Shown here: one piece after another, positions 49,201-56,569 of the stretch
Layout of the letters: each line of letters opens with the position of its first letter
Numbering within the stretch: the first letter of the stretch is position 1
Origin: Amaranthus tricolor
Taxonomy: Eukaryota > Streptophyta > Magnoliopsida > Caryophyllales > Amaranthaceae
Direction: 5' to 3'
Length of the DNA stretch: 64,000 nt
Assembly (NCBI RefSeq): GCF_026212465.1
Contig: NC_080062.1
Coordinates: forward strand, 4,738,865 to 4,802,864
Translations under genes and position numbers: made by a program
The notes under the pieces: generated by a model
What the model was told of the DNA's origin: nothing
The model's input: only the letters and a program-made list of their open reading frames with translations
Databases searched by the model: none

Positions 49201-51266
49201 AAGAAGACAGTGGGCTAAGGCAAAAGAAAACAGCTACTAATTACAAGTGCACAAGACTTTTGGGGGGAGACAATTTTCTACCTATACTCATTTGTGAACA
49301 AAACCTATTGTGTCACCCTACAAATGTTGTTTGCATAAAACAAACAAATTCATTAAGAGGAGACGAAAAAAACACTCTCCATATGAGAAGGAAACTTTTG
49401 CATAGTTTAAAAGGCTATAAAAAGCCTTTGCATTATAAATATACTTCACCATGTCAATCCGAAATGAAGGCTCAAACAATGAGTATAATAAACCATTACC
49501 CAAAAGTTAATACTTCAAATTAACATGCACAATTACTCACTTTTGACTTTCAAAACAGGTCGCTTTTCATAATATTAATCTATCCAAAGGATGTCACAAC
49601 ACAAATCCAGTCAAATTCCCAATCAGATAAACATTTCTTTTTTTTTCTTTTTTTTCATTTATAGACTTTTCATTTACTCCCTATACTCCATATTCCTCTT
49701 AAATTAAATCATGAGAAATATCCAGGGTAAATTTTGCACCCCTGCTGATAAAAAACGGACAATTGAATCGCATTATTTGATATAACATTCTAGGAATACC
49801 ATAAGTGACAACTAATCGAGTATTTAACATCAATTTCTTCATGAAATTCAAGAAAAGTGCAAAGTTTGAATAAGATAGAATTTAAATATGCAATAGCCAC
49901 TACAATCACACCAATATCGTCGGCTTCAAATCCGGCAACAATACTAATTGGAAATGCCAATGCTACTAACGTAACAAGATTTTCTCCAAAGATAAATAAA
50001 ACATTTTAAAGTCCTTCCTAGACCAGAGGTACTCCTCTTCATCATATTCAACTTTCTAACACTTACATTTTACAAAATAATTCAAGTGAAATTTCATAAA
50101 AATATTTGAATTCAAATGCAGAGCCAAAAACAAAGAAACTTATCTTAGAAAGTACGAAATCGACACCAATAATACACTCCAGTCATACCTAACAACATCT
50201 CCTCCAAATTTATAACGAATGTAAAATCATTCCTAAATCAGTGATGTTTGACATCCATCATGTTCTACTCCCTCTGACCCTCTCAATTTGCCTCATTTTC
50301 TACATTGACCTGCCAATCTCATTTTGCCTCATTTCAACTCTCTTTCAATTCCATTCACACAATGGAATCTCTCTCCCCGTTAAATATCAAATTCCATCTT
50401 AAGCCTAAAAAATCTCATTTGCACAATGATGGAAGTACACTTTACCACTTCCATTTTGCACATAATGTTCAAGCAAATTTTCGAGCAAATTCACTGAATA
50501 TCCAATGCTCTGCTAAGAAAAGAGCAAACCTCACCTCAAGTGAAGAAAAGCGCACTAATCCTACAGACTATTAGCTCCAGCAATATAATCAATGGAAAAT
50601 TCCAATGATAGCTATCAACATTTTATTGAAAATAATGGATTACAAAAAATTTCAAACAAGCTTACTCATCATGTTCCTCTTCTGCTCTCTAACACACATT
50701 TTAAAACAAAACTTCACAAAAATCATCTAAAATCCAAACGGATTGCTAAAAACAAAGAGCATACCTCGCCTAGTTTAAAATTTACTCGCACTCATCTTAT
50801 AAACTTATGGCAACAACTACACTCTAAAATGCAAATCCTACATGCTCCAAAATCATAGAGACCTAAACATCCAAACCAAGATACTCCTCATCCTCCATCT
50901 TCTACCTCTCAGCACTTCAATTTTGCACAATATTTAACAAAAATCATTCGTTGTGTAATCGCACTGAAAAAATAAACAGCATACCTCACCTAAATTATAA
51001 CTAACTGTAAAAAATCGAAAACATTGAAAATACCTATTTCCGCGGATGAAGATTTCGTGATCGCAACCATCAACAGAGATTGACGAAGAAACGGAGGAAG
51101 CAATGACATCGAATTCGTCTCTATCTCGAGTAACTTCTGGATCAAATAGGAAGTAATCGTACTTATCTAAGACATTATCAGTTGGTTTTCCGTCGAGAGC
51201 TTCGGCGATTAAGCCAAATGGTTTGAATTCTCCCAACACAGTTAGCTCTCGTACTCCAACCGGCAT
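18094..51266 (-). CDS. APC1: Anaphase-promoting complex subunit 1 (APC1)
   Basis: Largest scaffold subunit of the APC/C ubiquitin ligase, which degrades cyclins and securin. On the minus strand 37 exons join in phase to 1813 codons: 51266-51034, 49022-48959, 48354-48270, 47220-46949, 46782-46677, 46582-46422, 45717-45530, 45458-45389, 44139-43972, 42670-42195, 39924-39468, 39372-39034, 37396-37313, 33526-33434, 33306-33247, 33165-33067, 32918-32778, 29918-29838, 29057-28986, 28537-28466, 27509-27416, 27338-27262, 27128-27075, 26948-26871, 24242-24121, 24038-23878, 23057-22981, 22903-22790, 22701-22600, 21106-20966, 20607-20434, 20206-20143, 20057-19918, 19780-19623, 18870-18792, 18668-18570, 18480-18094. 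All use GT-AG. The N-terminus MPVGVRELTVLGEFKPFGLI and WPLPFGLLVQ mark the beta-propeller half. Proteasome/cyclosome repeats run about residues 985-1450 (GLLFALGLHG, GLMLGLAASYRGT, LGLLFEGSAHPQT, GFALGLVALG, IGFLFLGGGMQSF). The C-terminus IPLLRLLFPRIHVTVISEID is conserved. No lesion seen; the 33-kb span comes from transposon-filled introns. Confidence 0.96.
19014..19100. repeat. Fragment of CATAGTGCAAAAA hAT-like MITE
   Basis: CATAGTACAAAAATGCGGTA and the following GTTGCGATCGCAGTAAT match the left half of the complete copy at 22308-22522. The right end is missing. It lies in an APC1 intron. Confidence 0.55.
19199..19216. repeat. C-rich homopolymer tract
   Basis: Eleven C, one T, then six C in an APC1 intron. 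A simple low-complexity run and a likely length-variable site. Confidence 0.8.
21908..21962. repeat. Tandem duplication, 27-bp unit
   Basis: The unit CATTGAAGAGAGACGAAGAG plus ACAATCA occurs twice head to tail in an APC1 intron. Confidence 0.8.
22192..22222. repeat. (GA)n microsatellite
   Basis: Uninterrupted GA dinucleotide run of about 30 bases in an APC1 intron. It gives rise to spurious Ser/Leu-rich frames on the minus strand. Confidence 0.9.
22308..22522. mobile_element. hAT-like MITE, 215 bp, complete copy
   Basis: Perfect 13-bp terminal inverted repeats CATAGTGCAAAAA / TTTTTGCACTATG. The flanking 8-mers ATCTGAGA and ATCTAAGA differ at one base, fitting the 8-bp duplication of hAT elements. 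It is non-coding and lies in the APC1 intron between exons at 22600 and 21106. It is the reference copy for four further pieces in this gene. Confidence 0.8.
24243..26870. other. APC1 intron, 2.6 kb
   Basis: No element with clear ends found. The plus-strand frame at 25366-25551 has no recognisable domain. Runs such as AAGTTCAAATAAGGATCAAT around 26170-26240 look like degenerate short repeats. Confidence 0.4.
29919..32777. other. APC1 intron, 2.9 kb
   Basis: Mostly unassigned AT-rich DNA. The part from about 30950 to 32050 has the composition of non-coding retrotransposon sequence, but no LTR, primer site or coding domain was found. A truncated hAT-like MITE starts at 32567. Confidence 0.4.
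32567..32650. repeat. Fragment of CATAGTGCAAAAA hAT-like MITE
   Basis: CATAGTGTAAATACAAGGCC and the following GCATTGCATCGCATCGCATC agree with the left end of the family copy at 44930. The right end is absent. Confidence 0.6.
34550..34713. repeat. Right part of hAT-like MITE
   Basis: Ends TTTTTGCACAATG, one mismatch from the family end, and contains AATATCCCTTGAAACGGC and ACACGGCCAATGCAATCC as in the copy at 22308. The left end is degenerate. Confidence 0.6.
34860..35640 (+). other. Possible captured gene fragment of unknown origin
   Basis: A pyrimidine-rich, leader-like stretch (34880-35160) precedes a frame reading DLIGVNPLEVDKLNQHVAPE and PWDPNDCFDHKAREVGEGQS, then after a stop a second frame with PIPFVRDGTGKGTFLHCNYD. 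The composition is more protein-like than the surrounding intron, and GGAA-GTAAAA after KIRK could be a splice donor. I do not recognise the family. It lies antisense within an APC1 intron and could be a transduplicated or retrocopied piece. Confidence 0.3.
36120..36560. repeat. Degenerate tandem repeat, about 120-bp period
   Basis: The phrase GATTCATGTTCTTTGTT recurs in variants at about 36153, 36273, 36396 and 36515. Between them come similar T-rich phrases ending in TTTTAATGATCATAACC or ATGATCATTACC. Four diverged units in an APC1 intron. Confidence 0.55.
36926..36978. repeat. Short tandem repeat, 21-bp unit
   Basis: GAAGTTTACGAATTAAAAAA is repeated with small changes about two and a half times. 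Confidence 0.75.
37466..37692. repeat. Stowaway-like MITE
   Basis: Left end CTCCTCTCACTGTCACC after TA and right end GCAAACTCAAAAGGGCTGAG before ATTA are weakly inverted (CTCTCA...TGAGAG). The internal AAGAGAAAATAAATATGTGG and CAAACTAAGCGAGATGGACA follow the same layout as the element at 4370. The ends are diverged. Confidence 0.5.
38516..38719. repeat. Stowaway-like MITE
   Basis: Left CTCCCTCCAAGATTGC after TA and right GCAATCTCTTAGAGACAAAG before GGGA-TA are weakly inverted, with internal similarity to 37466-37692. It lies in the same APC1 intron. Confidence 0.55.
39925..42194. other. APC1 intron, 2.3 kb
   Basis: No gene seen. Around 40660-40830 there is a diverged piece of the Stowaway family of 2327-2585 (ATATGCATTTAGACAAATCA and TGTAAGACAATATTG). 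The rest is unassigned. Confidence 0.45.
42671..43971. other. APC1 intron, 1.3 kb
   Basis: GC-richer patches at 42786-42970 (GGGTGGGATGGCAGGC, AGGCGGGCGTAG) and 43160-43330 (GGACAAGCCCGGCC, AGAACCTGTCCGGCTCAAGC) look like the ends of an old hAT-type MITE, whose termini are often GGC/GGG-rich. Exact boundaries and a duplication were not found. Confidence 0.4.
44930..45156. mobile_element. hAT-like MITE, 227 bp, second near-complete copy
   Basis: Starts CATAGTGCAAAAACAAGGCC and ends ATTTTTGCACTAT with the last base changed. It shares internal CATTGCAAGG and AGGCCGTTCAAAGGATATTT phrasing with the copy at 22308. The flanks TTCTATAC and TTCCAATC are only partly alike. It lies in an APC1 intron. 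Confidence 0.7.
46199..46308. repeat. Tandem duplication, about 54-bp unit
   Basis: The unit beginning CATTTATCCTTAGAACCTTC and ending GGAAATATGGTATATG occurs twice in a row with few differences, in an APC1 intron. Confidence 0.85.
47324..47593 (-). repeat. 3' LTR of the Cassandra element
   Basis: Downstream LTR in element orientation, preceded by the purine tract. Its 5S-like block (about 47440-47515) is closer to canonical 5S, with GCGTGCTT and CCTGGGAAG intact. Confidence 0.88.
47713..47982 (-). repeat. 5' LTR of the Cassandra element
   Basis: Upstream LTR in element orientation; it abuts the primer-binding site. The 5S-like block is at about 47820-47900 and differs from the other LTR at scattered positions (for example GTTTAATTGTGG against GCTTAACTGTGG on the plus strand). 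The element is therefore not recent. Confidence 0.88.
50270..50590. repeat. Possible MITE remnant in APC1 intron 1
   Basis: ACTCCCTCTGACCCTCTCAA and the nearby repeated CTCATTTTGCCTCATTTCAA resemble a Stowaway-like left end. No matching right end was identified. Confidence 0.3.
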
Positions 51267-51776
51267 TCTTGCTGAATGCTGAGTTTATCTTGCTGTCTCT
51301 TCGCTCTTACTCAAACTCTCAAATTTTTGAGGGTTTATGGCTCCCGCTCTTTTCTATTCCTTTTTTTCCTTTTCCTTAGTTTTGATATTTTAGCCGTAAA
51401 TGTTAAAACCCTAATGCTGGGGTTTAATCATTTTGATTTTTTTATGAATGTAAGCATTTAATAACCTTATATCAATTGGTGATTTTCATAATTTTTTTAA
51501 CTAATTTATTTGAATTTTGTCGAAAAAATATATCTGATGGTAATAAAAAGTTAAACAAATTTGACAATACATCATCTCTTTTAATCTAAATATTTTTACC
51601 GTTTTTCTTTTATTATGTTTTTATTAAAATCACTAAAATTTGATGATTCTTAGTCATCTTAGATTCCCCTACACTAGCTAAACTTATTTGATTTTAGAAA
51701 TTATTATGACCTGAACGGCACTAGCTCGCTCTATCCTTGATTTGGCATGAATGTGACACTAATGTTGGAATGGGCC
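51267..51776 (-). promoter_or_regulatory. APC1 upstream region
   Basis: The 510 bp between the APC1 start codon and the large MULE. The first 80 bp upstream of the ATG are pyrimidine/purine biased, as in a leader. No confident TATA box or cell-cycle element was identified by eye. Confidence 0.35.
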
Positions 51777-51785
51777 TTATCTCTG

Positions 51786-51968
51786 GAATTTTAGAAATAT
51801 TTAAGCGAAAAAATAAAACAAATGAAGCAAATAAGCGAAAATCTAAAGTTTTCCCAAAAGTAAGTGTCCGAACCCCAAAGCTGTGCTTTGGAGCTGTTCG
51901 CAGTTAGTAACTGCGAACAACTATAAAAGACAAAAGAGTTGTTCGCAGTTAGTAACTGCGAACAGACC
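51786..51968 (+). repeat. Left terminal inverted repeat of the MULE
   Basis: An outer AT-rich part with AAATAAGCGAAAA, a CCAAAGCTGTGCTTTGG stem-loop, then two GTTCGCAGTTAGTAACTGCG palindromes separated by ACTATAAAAGACAAAAGA. It mirrors 54835-55065. Confidence 0.85.
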
Positions 51969-52564
51969 TGATATACAAATTCAGATCAGTTTCTGTTTTT
52001 CGCAAAATCCCATTTCTCAAACCCTACCTCTCTCGACATTTCCACCTTCTCCCTCTAAAACCTTTGATTCATTCCATCAAATCGTGCAATCCTATTTCAA
52101 TTTGGCACTTCAAAATTAGTGTGGGATACTATAGCTTGCGCAAAGGTAAATTTTTTTGTGTTTTTTTGGTGTATATTTGGATTTTAGGGTTTTAACCAAA
52201 TTTGTTTATTTTTTCAAATGTAGGTTTGTAGTTGTTAAATCAAGACTAATCTTAATCATCCATAAGCATTGAAGGTAATTTCTAATTGTTTTTATAGCTT
52301 TATGTTGGATTTTGAAGTAATGTTGTTGTATTAGTTGAATATTATTAGAAAATGTTGATGTTGATGTTGGTATTAGAAATGTTGTTTGTGAACTTATGAA
52401 TTGATTTATTATTTGGATTATGTGTATTATATATGTATGAACTTAGCTACATTATGGATTTGAATAATTTGTAGACCAAAAAAGATTATAATCAAATGAA
52501 TATAATGTACTTGTATGGGCATGAGTTGATGTTGATGTTGATTTTCTTTGTGTTAATGTAGAAA

Positions 52565-53638
52565 ATGGCATCATTTCGCGTCACTATAGTATGTTTTTGG
52601 AATGGTTGTATTAGAGAAAATAATGGCAAAGTTTATTATGTTGGGGGAAGACGTAAGTTGTTTGCTTGCAATTCGAACATGGATTTGAATCACTTTAGAC
52701 GTTTTATATCTTCTAAGATTGGATTGGACCCTACTAGAAGTACCGTAAATATAAGCTTTAAATATGCCTTGAGTGGAGAATTTATTGCCTTTCCTGTTGA
52801 GGATCATGAGGCTATAGATGCGATGTGGGAGCATTCAAAGTACACCCAAATTCCCTCTTTGGAGTTATACGTAGAAGAAGTACCATTAGAGAATGTAGTT
52901 GCTTCTAATCCTACTCCTACCCCTATGCCTATAGTAACTCAGGAAACTGTAAATCCCGTCGTTTCTCAACCCCCTACGAATCAAGTTCCAATTGATTCAA
53001 TGGTTAACTTAGGAGAAATTGCTGAGATGGGACCTTGGGATGATGGAAATGAGAGTAATGAGCTCATTGACGATCCTTCTGAGGACGATGTGGATGTCGA
53101 TGATGATGCGCTAGCAAATGACATGACTCTAGGCAACATTCCTACAATCATTCCTCCTACACCTTATGCCCTCTGTCCACCTTTAAACGAGTATGCGGAG
53201 GACAACTCATGGAGGACTTGGGCTTGTGATACCACATACACCGAACAGGGAGAGTTTGAGAAGGGTATGATGTTTGATAACAAGGAATCGTTGTTGGAAG
53301 CTATCAGAGTGTATCATATTGGGAGAAATGTGGAGTACAGAACGGAGACCTCGAACCAAACTGTCCTTTCCTTGAAGTTCAAGCGGGGTTGTTCGTGGAA
53401 ACTTAGAGCTACGTTTGACTCTAATATATCTTCATGGCGTATTGTTACCTATAAGGGTAAGCACGGTTCTTGTGTATTGGGTAGTGACAATGTGTCGGCT
53501 GGACACATTCACCTAACATCTTCTGTCATTAACAATGTTATTAGAAATTGTGTTGCTAAAGACCCATCCATTAAGGTATCTGTCGTTCTGATGCGGAAAC
53601 GCTGGGCACCAGGCATCCAGATTCTGTTCCATGGGTGA
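52565..53638 (+). CDS. MuDR transposase N-terminal region (PB1-like and DNA-binding domains), truncated
   Basis: A 357-codon frame from ATG. Residues 1 to about 105 (ASFRVTIVCFWNGCI, GKVYYVGGRRKLF, FPVEDHEAIDAMW) form the PB1-like domain common at the front of plant MULE transposases. An acidic, proline-rich linker follows (EDDVDVDDDA near residue 175). Residues about 215-345 (FEKGMMFDNKESLLEAIRVY, LSLKFKRGCSWKLRATFDSN, WRIVTYKGKHGSCVLGSDN, DPSIKVSVVLM) match the MuDR DNA-binding domain. The frame then leaves homology at about 53590; the last 14 residues come from a PMD sequence read in the wrong frame. There is no DDE catalytic domain. It is probably a defective transposon gene, possibly still transcribed. 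Confidence 0.85.
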   Translation: MASFRVTIVCFWNGCIRENNGKVYYVGGRRKLFACNSNMDLNHFRRFISSKIGLDPTRSTVNISFKYALSGEFIAFPVEDHEAIDAMWEHSKYTQIPSLELYVEEVPLENVVASNPTPTPMPIVTQETVNPVVSQPPTNQVPIDSMVNLGEIAEMGPWDDGNESNELIDDPSEDDVDVDDDALANDMTLGNIPTIIPPTPYALCPPLNEYAEDNSWRTWACDTTYTEQGEFEKGMMFDNKESLLEAIRVYHIGRNVEYRTETSNQTVLSLKFKRGCSWKLRATFDSNISSWRIVTYKGKHGSCVLGSDNVSAGHIHLTSSVINNVIRNCVAKDPSIKVSVVLMRKRWAPGIQILFHG

Positions 53639-54130
53639 TCGATTATAGGATCATCCCATACTTAGAGCTAACGAGGTTATACGACTTTCACCTCGTAGCA
53701 TACAACAGAGTTGACCGTGCCATTATCACGGCACTGGTCGAGAGATGGCGTCAGGAGACGCATACATTTCATCTCCCTCTAGGTGAGGCTACCATCACAT
53801 TGCTTGATGTTGCCTTACTAACACGGCTTCCCATAGAGGGACGTGCCGTTTGTACAGGCGGACGCCAGCTATCAGGCTGGCGTGACATGGTGCATCGCAT
53901 ATTGGGAGAGCGCCCTCCACCGGAAGTGATCAGGGGGAGCGGTTTGCGATGCACATGGTTGGTTCAGACCTTCTCGCAACTCCCCGGAGATGCTGATGAG
54001 GGCACCATTTCGAGGTACGCCAAGGCGTACATCCTATATTTGATAGGTGCTGTGTTGTTTGCCGATAAAACAAGCAACCAATTTGTAAGCAGCACATTAC
54101 GCACCTGCTGCGCCTACGATGACCCAATTT
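53596..54130 (+). CDS. Plant mobile domain (PMD) fragment, exon 1
   Basis: Read two bases on from the MuDR frame: TLGTRHPDSVPWVIDYRIIP, LYDFHLVAYNRVDRAIITAL, VERWRQETHTFHLPLGEATI, LLTRLPIEGRAVCTGGRQLS, and later FSQLPGDADEGTISRYAKAY and ILYLIGAVLFADKTSNQFVS. This is the MAIN/MAIL-type PMD (aminotransferase-like, also annotated as phosphatase 7 long-form homologue). The host version acts in silencing and meristem maintenance; a second lineage lives in transposons. No ATG begins this frame before the domain. It ends at a donor TTT-GTAAGT. Function unproven. Confidence 0.8.
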
Positions 54131-54209
54131 GTAAGTCTTCATTTGCATTTATTTGATTAAGTTGCCAATTAAATAATAAAATGTTACATTATCTAAATAT
54201 TAATTGCAG

Positions 54210-54560
54210 GCACAAGGTGCGGCAAACGTGATTCGGTACAGCCAGGAGGAGCCGGTGAGGGAGATTGCGCATGGCATGCTCGTCGGCTCGCAGTTCCAGC
54301 ACTTCATACCGGAAGTCGCTGCACAACACTCACCGACTATCTCCCATACGCACATGGCATGCTCTCCTTCTTATGACTACCATTTGGAGGAGATTGATCA
54401 TTCATATCCCGTTGACGCTGCGGGGACCTCGCAGGCTGGGCCATCACAGCCATCACAGTACCAGTCCCCTCCACTGCCAGAGCGTCACGCGAACGCCTCT
54501 TTCTATCGTAGGAGGCGAAGGAGACCAACTCAGTTGGATAGGGTAGATGAGGGTTCGTGA
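54210..54560 (+). CDS. PMD-associated C-terminal exon
   Basis: After acceptor TAATTGCAG the open frame reads AQGAANVIRYSQEEPVREIA, then a low-complexity tail rich in Ser, Pro, Gln and Arg (SQPSQYQSPPLPERH, RRRRRRPTQLDRVDEGS). The phase expected from the donor at 54131 does not match this frame (phase 1 against 0), so the splice model or an intervening deletion is unresolved. The central part of the usual PMD between FVSSTLR and this tail is missing. Confidence 0.5.
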   Translation, partial: AQGAANVIRYSQEEPVREIAHGMLVGSQFQHFIPEVAAQHSPTISHTHMACSPSYDYHLEEIDHSYPVDAAGTSQAGPSQPSQYQSPPLPERHANASFYRRRRRRPTQLDRVDEGS

Positions 54561-54834
54561 GCGTTAACGATTACCTTTTGTGTATTTGGTTCGACTATGT
54601 ACATATATATATATATTTTAATTGACTTGTATATTTCAAACATTTGTGTATATTTTGTTGTATATACATGTTTAATTACTTTATCATAAGCCCCAAACTT
54701 TGACTTATGAATGATCGGAGTTTTGGCGATGAATCATGCCGCCTTAAAAATACATCGACTTGTAATTACCTATTCTAATGTCTCTAGTGCAATTACAACA
54801 AACAACAACTCAAAAATAAAGGAAAAAAAAATTA

Positions 54835-55065
54835 ATTATCTGTCCGCAGTTAGTAACTGCGAACAGATATAAAAGACAAAACAGACTGTTCGCAGTTACT
54901 AACTGCGAACAGCTGTTTTGTCTTTTATAGCTGTTCGCAGTTACTAACTGCGAACAGCTCCAAAGCACAGCTTTGGAGTTCGGACGCTTACTTTTGGGAA
55001 ACGTTTACATTTTCGCTTATTTGCTTCATTTTTTTTATTTTTTCGCTTAAATTTTTCTAAAATTC
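54835..55065 (-). repeat. Right terminal inverted repeat of the MULE
   Basis: Same module order as the left end, inverted, with three palindromes instead of two. The extra palindrome unit is on the inner side, spaced by TATAAAAGACAAAACAG. Confidence 0.85.
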
Positions 55066-55176
55066 TTATCTCTGCTACATTGGATCGATTGAGAGTGCCA
55101 GTGCCTAGTACCATTATATATGTGTGACAGTGTCACGAGCATGACTTACTGATCTCTTGACAATTAGCTAAGTCTT

Positions 55177-55410
55177 TTAAAAAAACCATCTCTCTAAGAG
55201 ATATATCTTAAGTTCAGTCCATTAAAGATTAATGTCTATCAACACTGTTTTTAATTCCTATTTAATTTATTCTTAATGCTTACCTATGTCTACTTTTAAT
55301 ATCTTAAATATCTACTTACATCATTATTAATGGCTACTTATAATATTTTAAACAATATATAATTGACTAGCCCAATTAGAGGTGGTCTTTCAAAAAGACA
55401 GTCTCTCACA
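55177..55410. repeat. MITE copy 1 with GAGAC(G/T)GTCTTT ends
   Basis: Left AAAACCATCTCTCTAAGAGA and right TCTTTCAAAAAGACAGTCTC form weak inverted ends. The internal TTACTTAC/TAGTAGCC-like repeats and the TTAAAGATTAATG phrase match, inverted, the element at 58409-58654. Confidence 0.6.
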
Positions 55411-55562
55411 AGAATTTATGCTTAACAATTAGATAATACCTAATTATAGAAGATTAGACATGAAGGTTGAGAAACTTGTTGAATATGTTTGTGTAAAATG
55501 TGATATTGATATTATTAGAATGGATTAGTTTGCCCCTTTACGTGTTTGAGGAAGGTCAAAAC

Positions 55563-55830
55563 GTAGACATTCAGATGCGACAATTGGACATTATCATCGT
55601 TTTAATGTTATCAAAAAGATTCTTGACATACAAATGCAAGAATTTAATAGTCATTTTCATAAGAAAAGTATGGAGTTACTTATTAAAGTTGCTTGTTTGA
55701 ATCCTACTACTTTATTCTCCAACTGTAACAAAGAGAAGATACTACTAAACTTTCATCTTGACAATTTTAATGGTTCATCCATTAATAATCTTGATTTTCA
55801 GTTGGATACTTTCGTTGTTAATTTCTTTAT
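55563..55830 (+). pseudogene. hAT transposase fragment (zinc-finger MYM/TTF type)
   Basis: The frame RRHSDATIGHYHRFNV continues to ILDIQMQEFNSHFHKKSMEL and LIKVACLNPTTLFSNCNKEK, then FHLDNFNGSSINNLDFQLDT. This is the region just before the C-terminal dimerisation domain of plant hAT-like transposases annotated as zinc-finger MYM-type 1-like. Both ends are missing and no inverted repeats were found. Confidence 0.6.
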
Positions 55831-56290
55831 GAAGAGAGGTATTCAAATTTGTCTTCTATTTAGTTAATTCTAAATTGAATTACACATTTTCGATATTTTA
55901 TAAGCTTTTGAAATTGATTTTGATTTTATCAGTATCTTCAACAATAGTTAAAATCAACAACAAAATATTATTAAGATTGAGTTGCGCAACAAGATATTAT
56001 TGATCAGTTTTTAAATCACGTAATTTAACTTTTTTTCATTTGCTCTGTTCTAAATTTATCAAATAATAACATTATAGACCGCGTTCATAATATTAAAACT
56101 AGATATATACTATACAAAAGTTAAAGTAAACCCTAACGCTTAATTAAGTGAAGGCAACAGATGTGGAGAAACATTACCACTCTCATTAAACGTGGCTTAA
56201 TTAATATGGGTTGACACAACTTTTTTGTAGTGAACTAAAGACGAATTAAGGTAGTCTCCAAAACTTGGTCTCATCAATAGGGAAACCTTC
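55831..56290. other. Gene-free spacer
   Basis: AT-rich, no coding signal or clear repeat ends. Confidence 0.4.
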
Positions 56291-56299
56291 ATCCTCTTG

Positions 56300-56525
56300 T
56301 ATACTTATTATTCGCTCGGAGTTATCGGCAGTAGTCAGGCCGCCCATTTGCTGGTACCCTTCCGCACCAAGCTGCTCTTTATGTATCTCGTCGTGAACTT
56401 TCGGCAACGGCTTTCGGTCACTTGCTCCTGCGATTCTAAGCTCTTACGACCCAAAGTGCCTTCAGGAAGAACTGTCTCTCCACTCCTTCCTTTCGCATCT
56501 AGCTCTCTGCTTTTTTCCTCTGTTA
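56300..56525. other. GC-richer island, possible organelle-derived insert
   Basis: About 225 bp (from TCGGAGTTATCGGCAG to CTGCTTTTTTCCTCTG) stand out as GC-richer and free of the usual AT runs, open in both directions. Composition and wording (TTTCGGCAACGGCTTTCGG) suggest mitochondrial DNA, but I cannot match it to a known locus. Confidence 0.3.
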
Positions 56526-56569
56526 ACATTATCTTATTGTTAGGAATGGCTGATCATAACATTTAATTA

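Larger units (their letters stand above)
51786..55065 (+). mobile_element. Mutator-like element (MULE) carrying MuDR and plant mobile domain fragments, 3280 bp
   Basis: Flanked by perfect 9-bp duplications TTATCTCTG (51777-51785 and 55066-55074). The long inverted ends (about 180 bp) begin GAATTTTAGAAATATTTAAG at the left and the inverse GAATTTTAGAAAAATTTAAG at the right. The inner part of each end has a CCAAAGCTGTGCTTTGG hairpin, then palindromes of the GTTCGCAGTTAGTAACTGCG type: two at the left (51894 and 51939) and three at the right (54839, 54886 and 54931). The body encodes a MuDR N-terminal frame and a PMD region. The catalytic DDE core is absent, so it cannot move itself. It lies 510 bp upstream of APC1, in divergent orientation. 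Confidence 0.92.

Noticed and set aside
18094..51266. Several separate genes because of 2-4 kb introns
   Set aside because: All 37 exons follow the APC1 order and join in phase from MPVGVREL to the C-terminal stop.
53769..54148. Minus-strand frames of 61 and 72 codons
   Set aside because: Shadows of the GC-rich PMD coding sequence.
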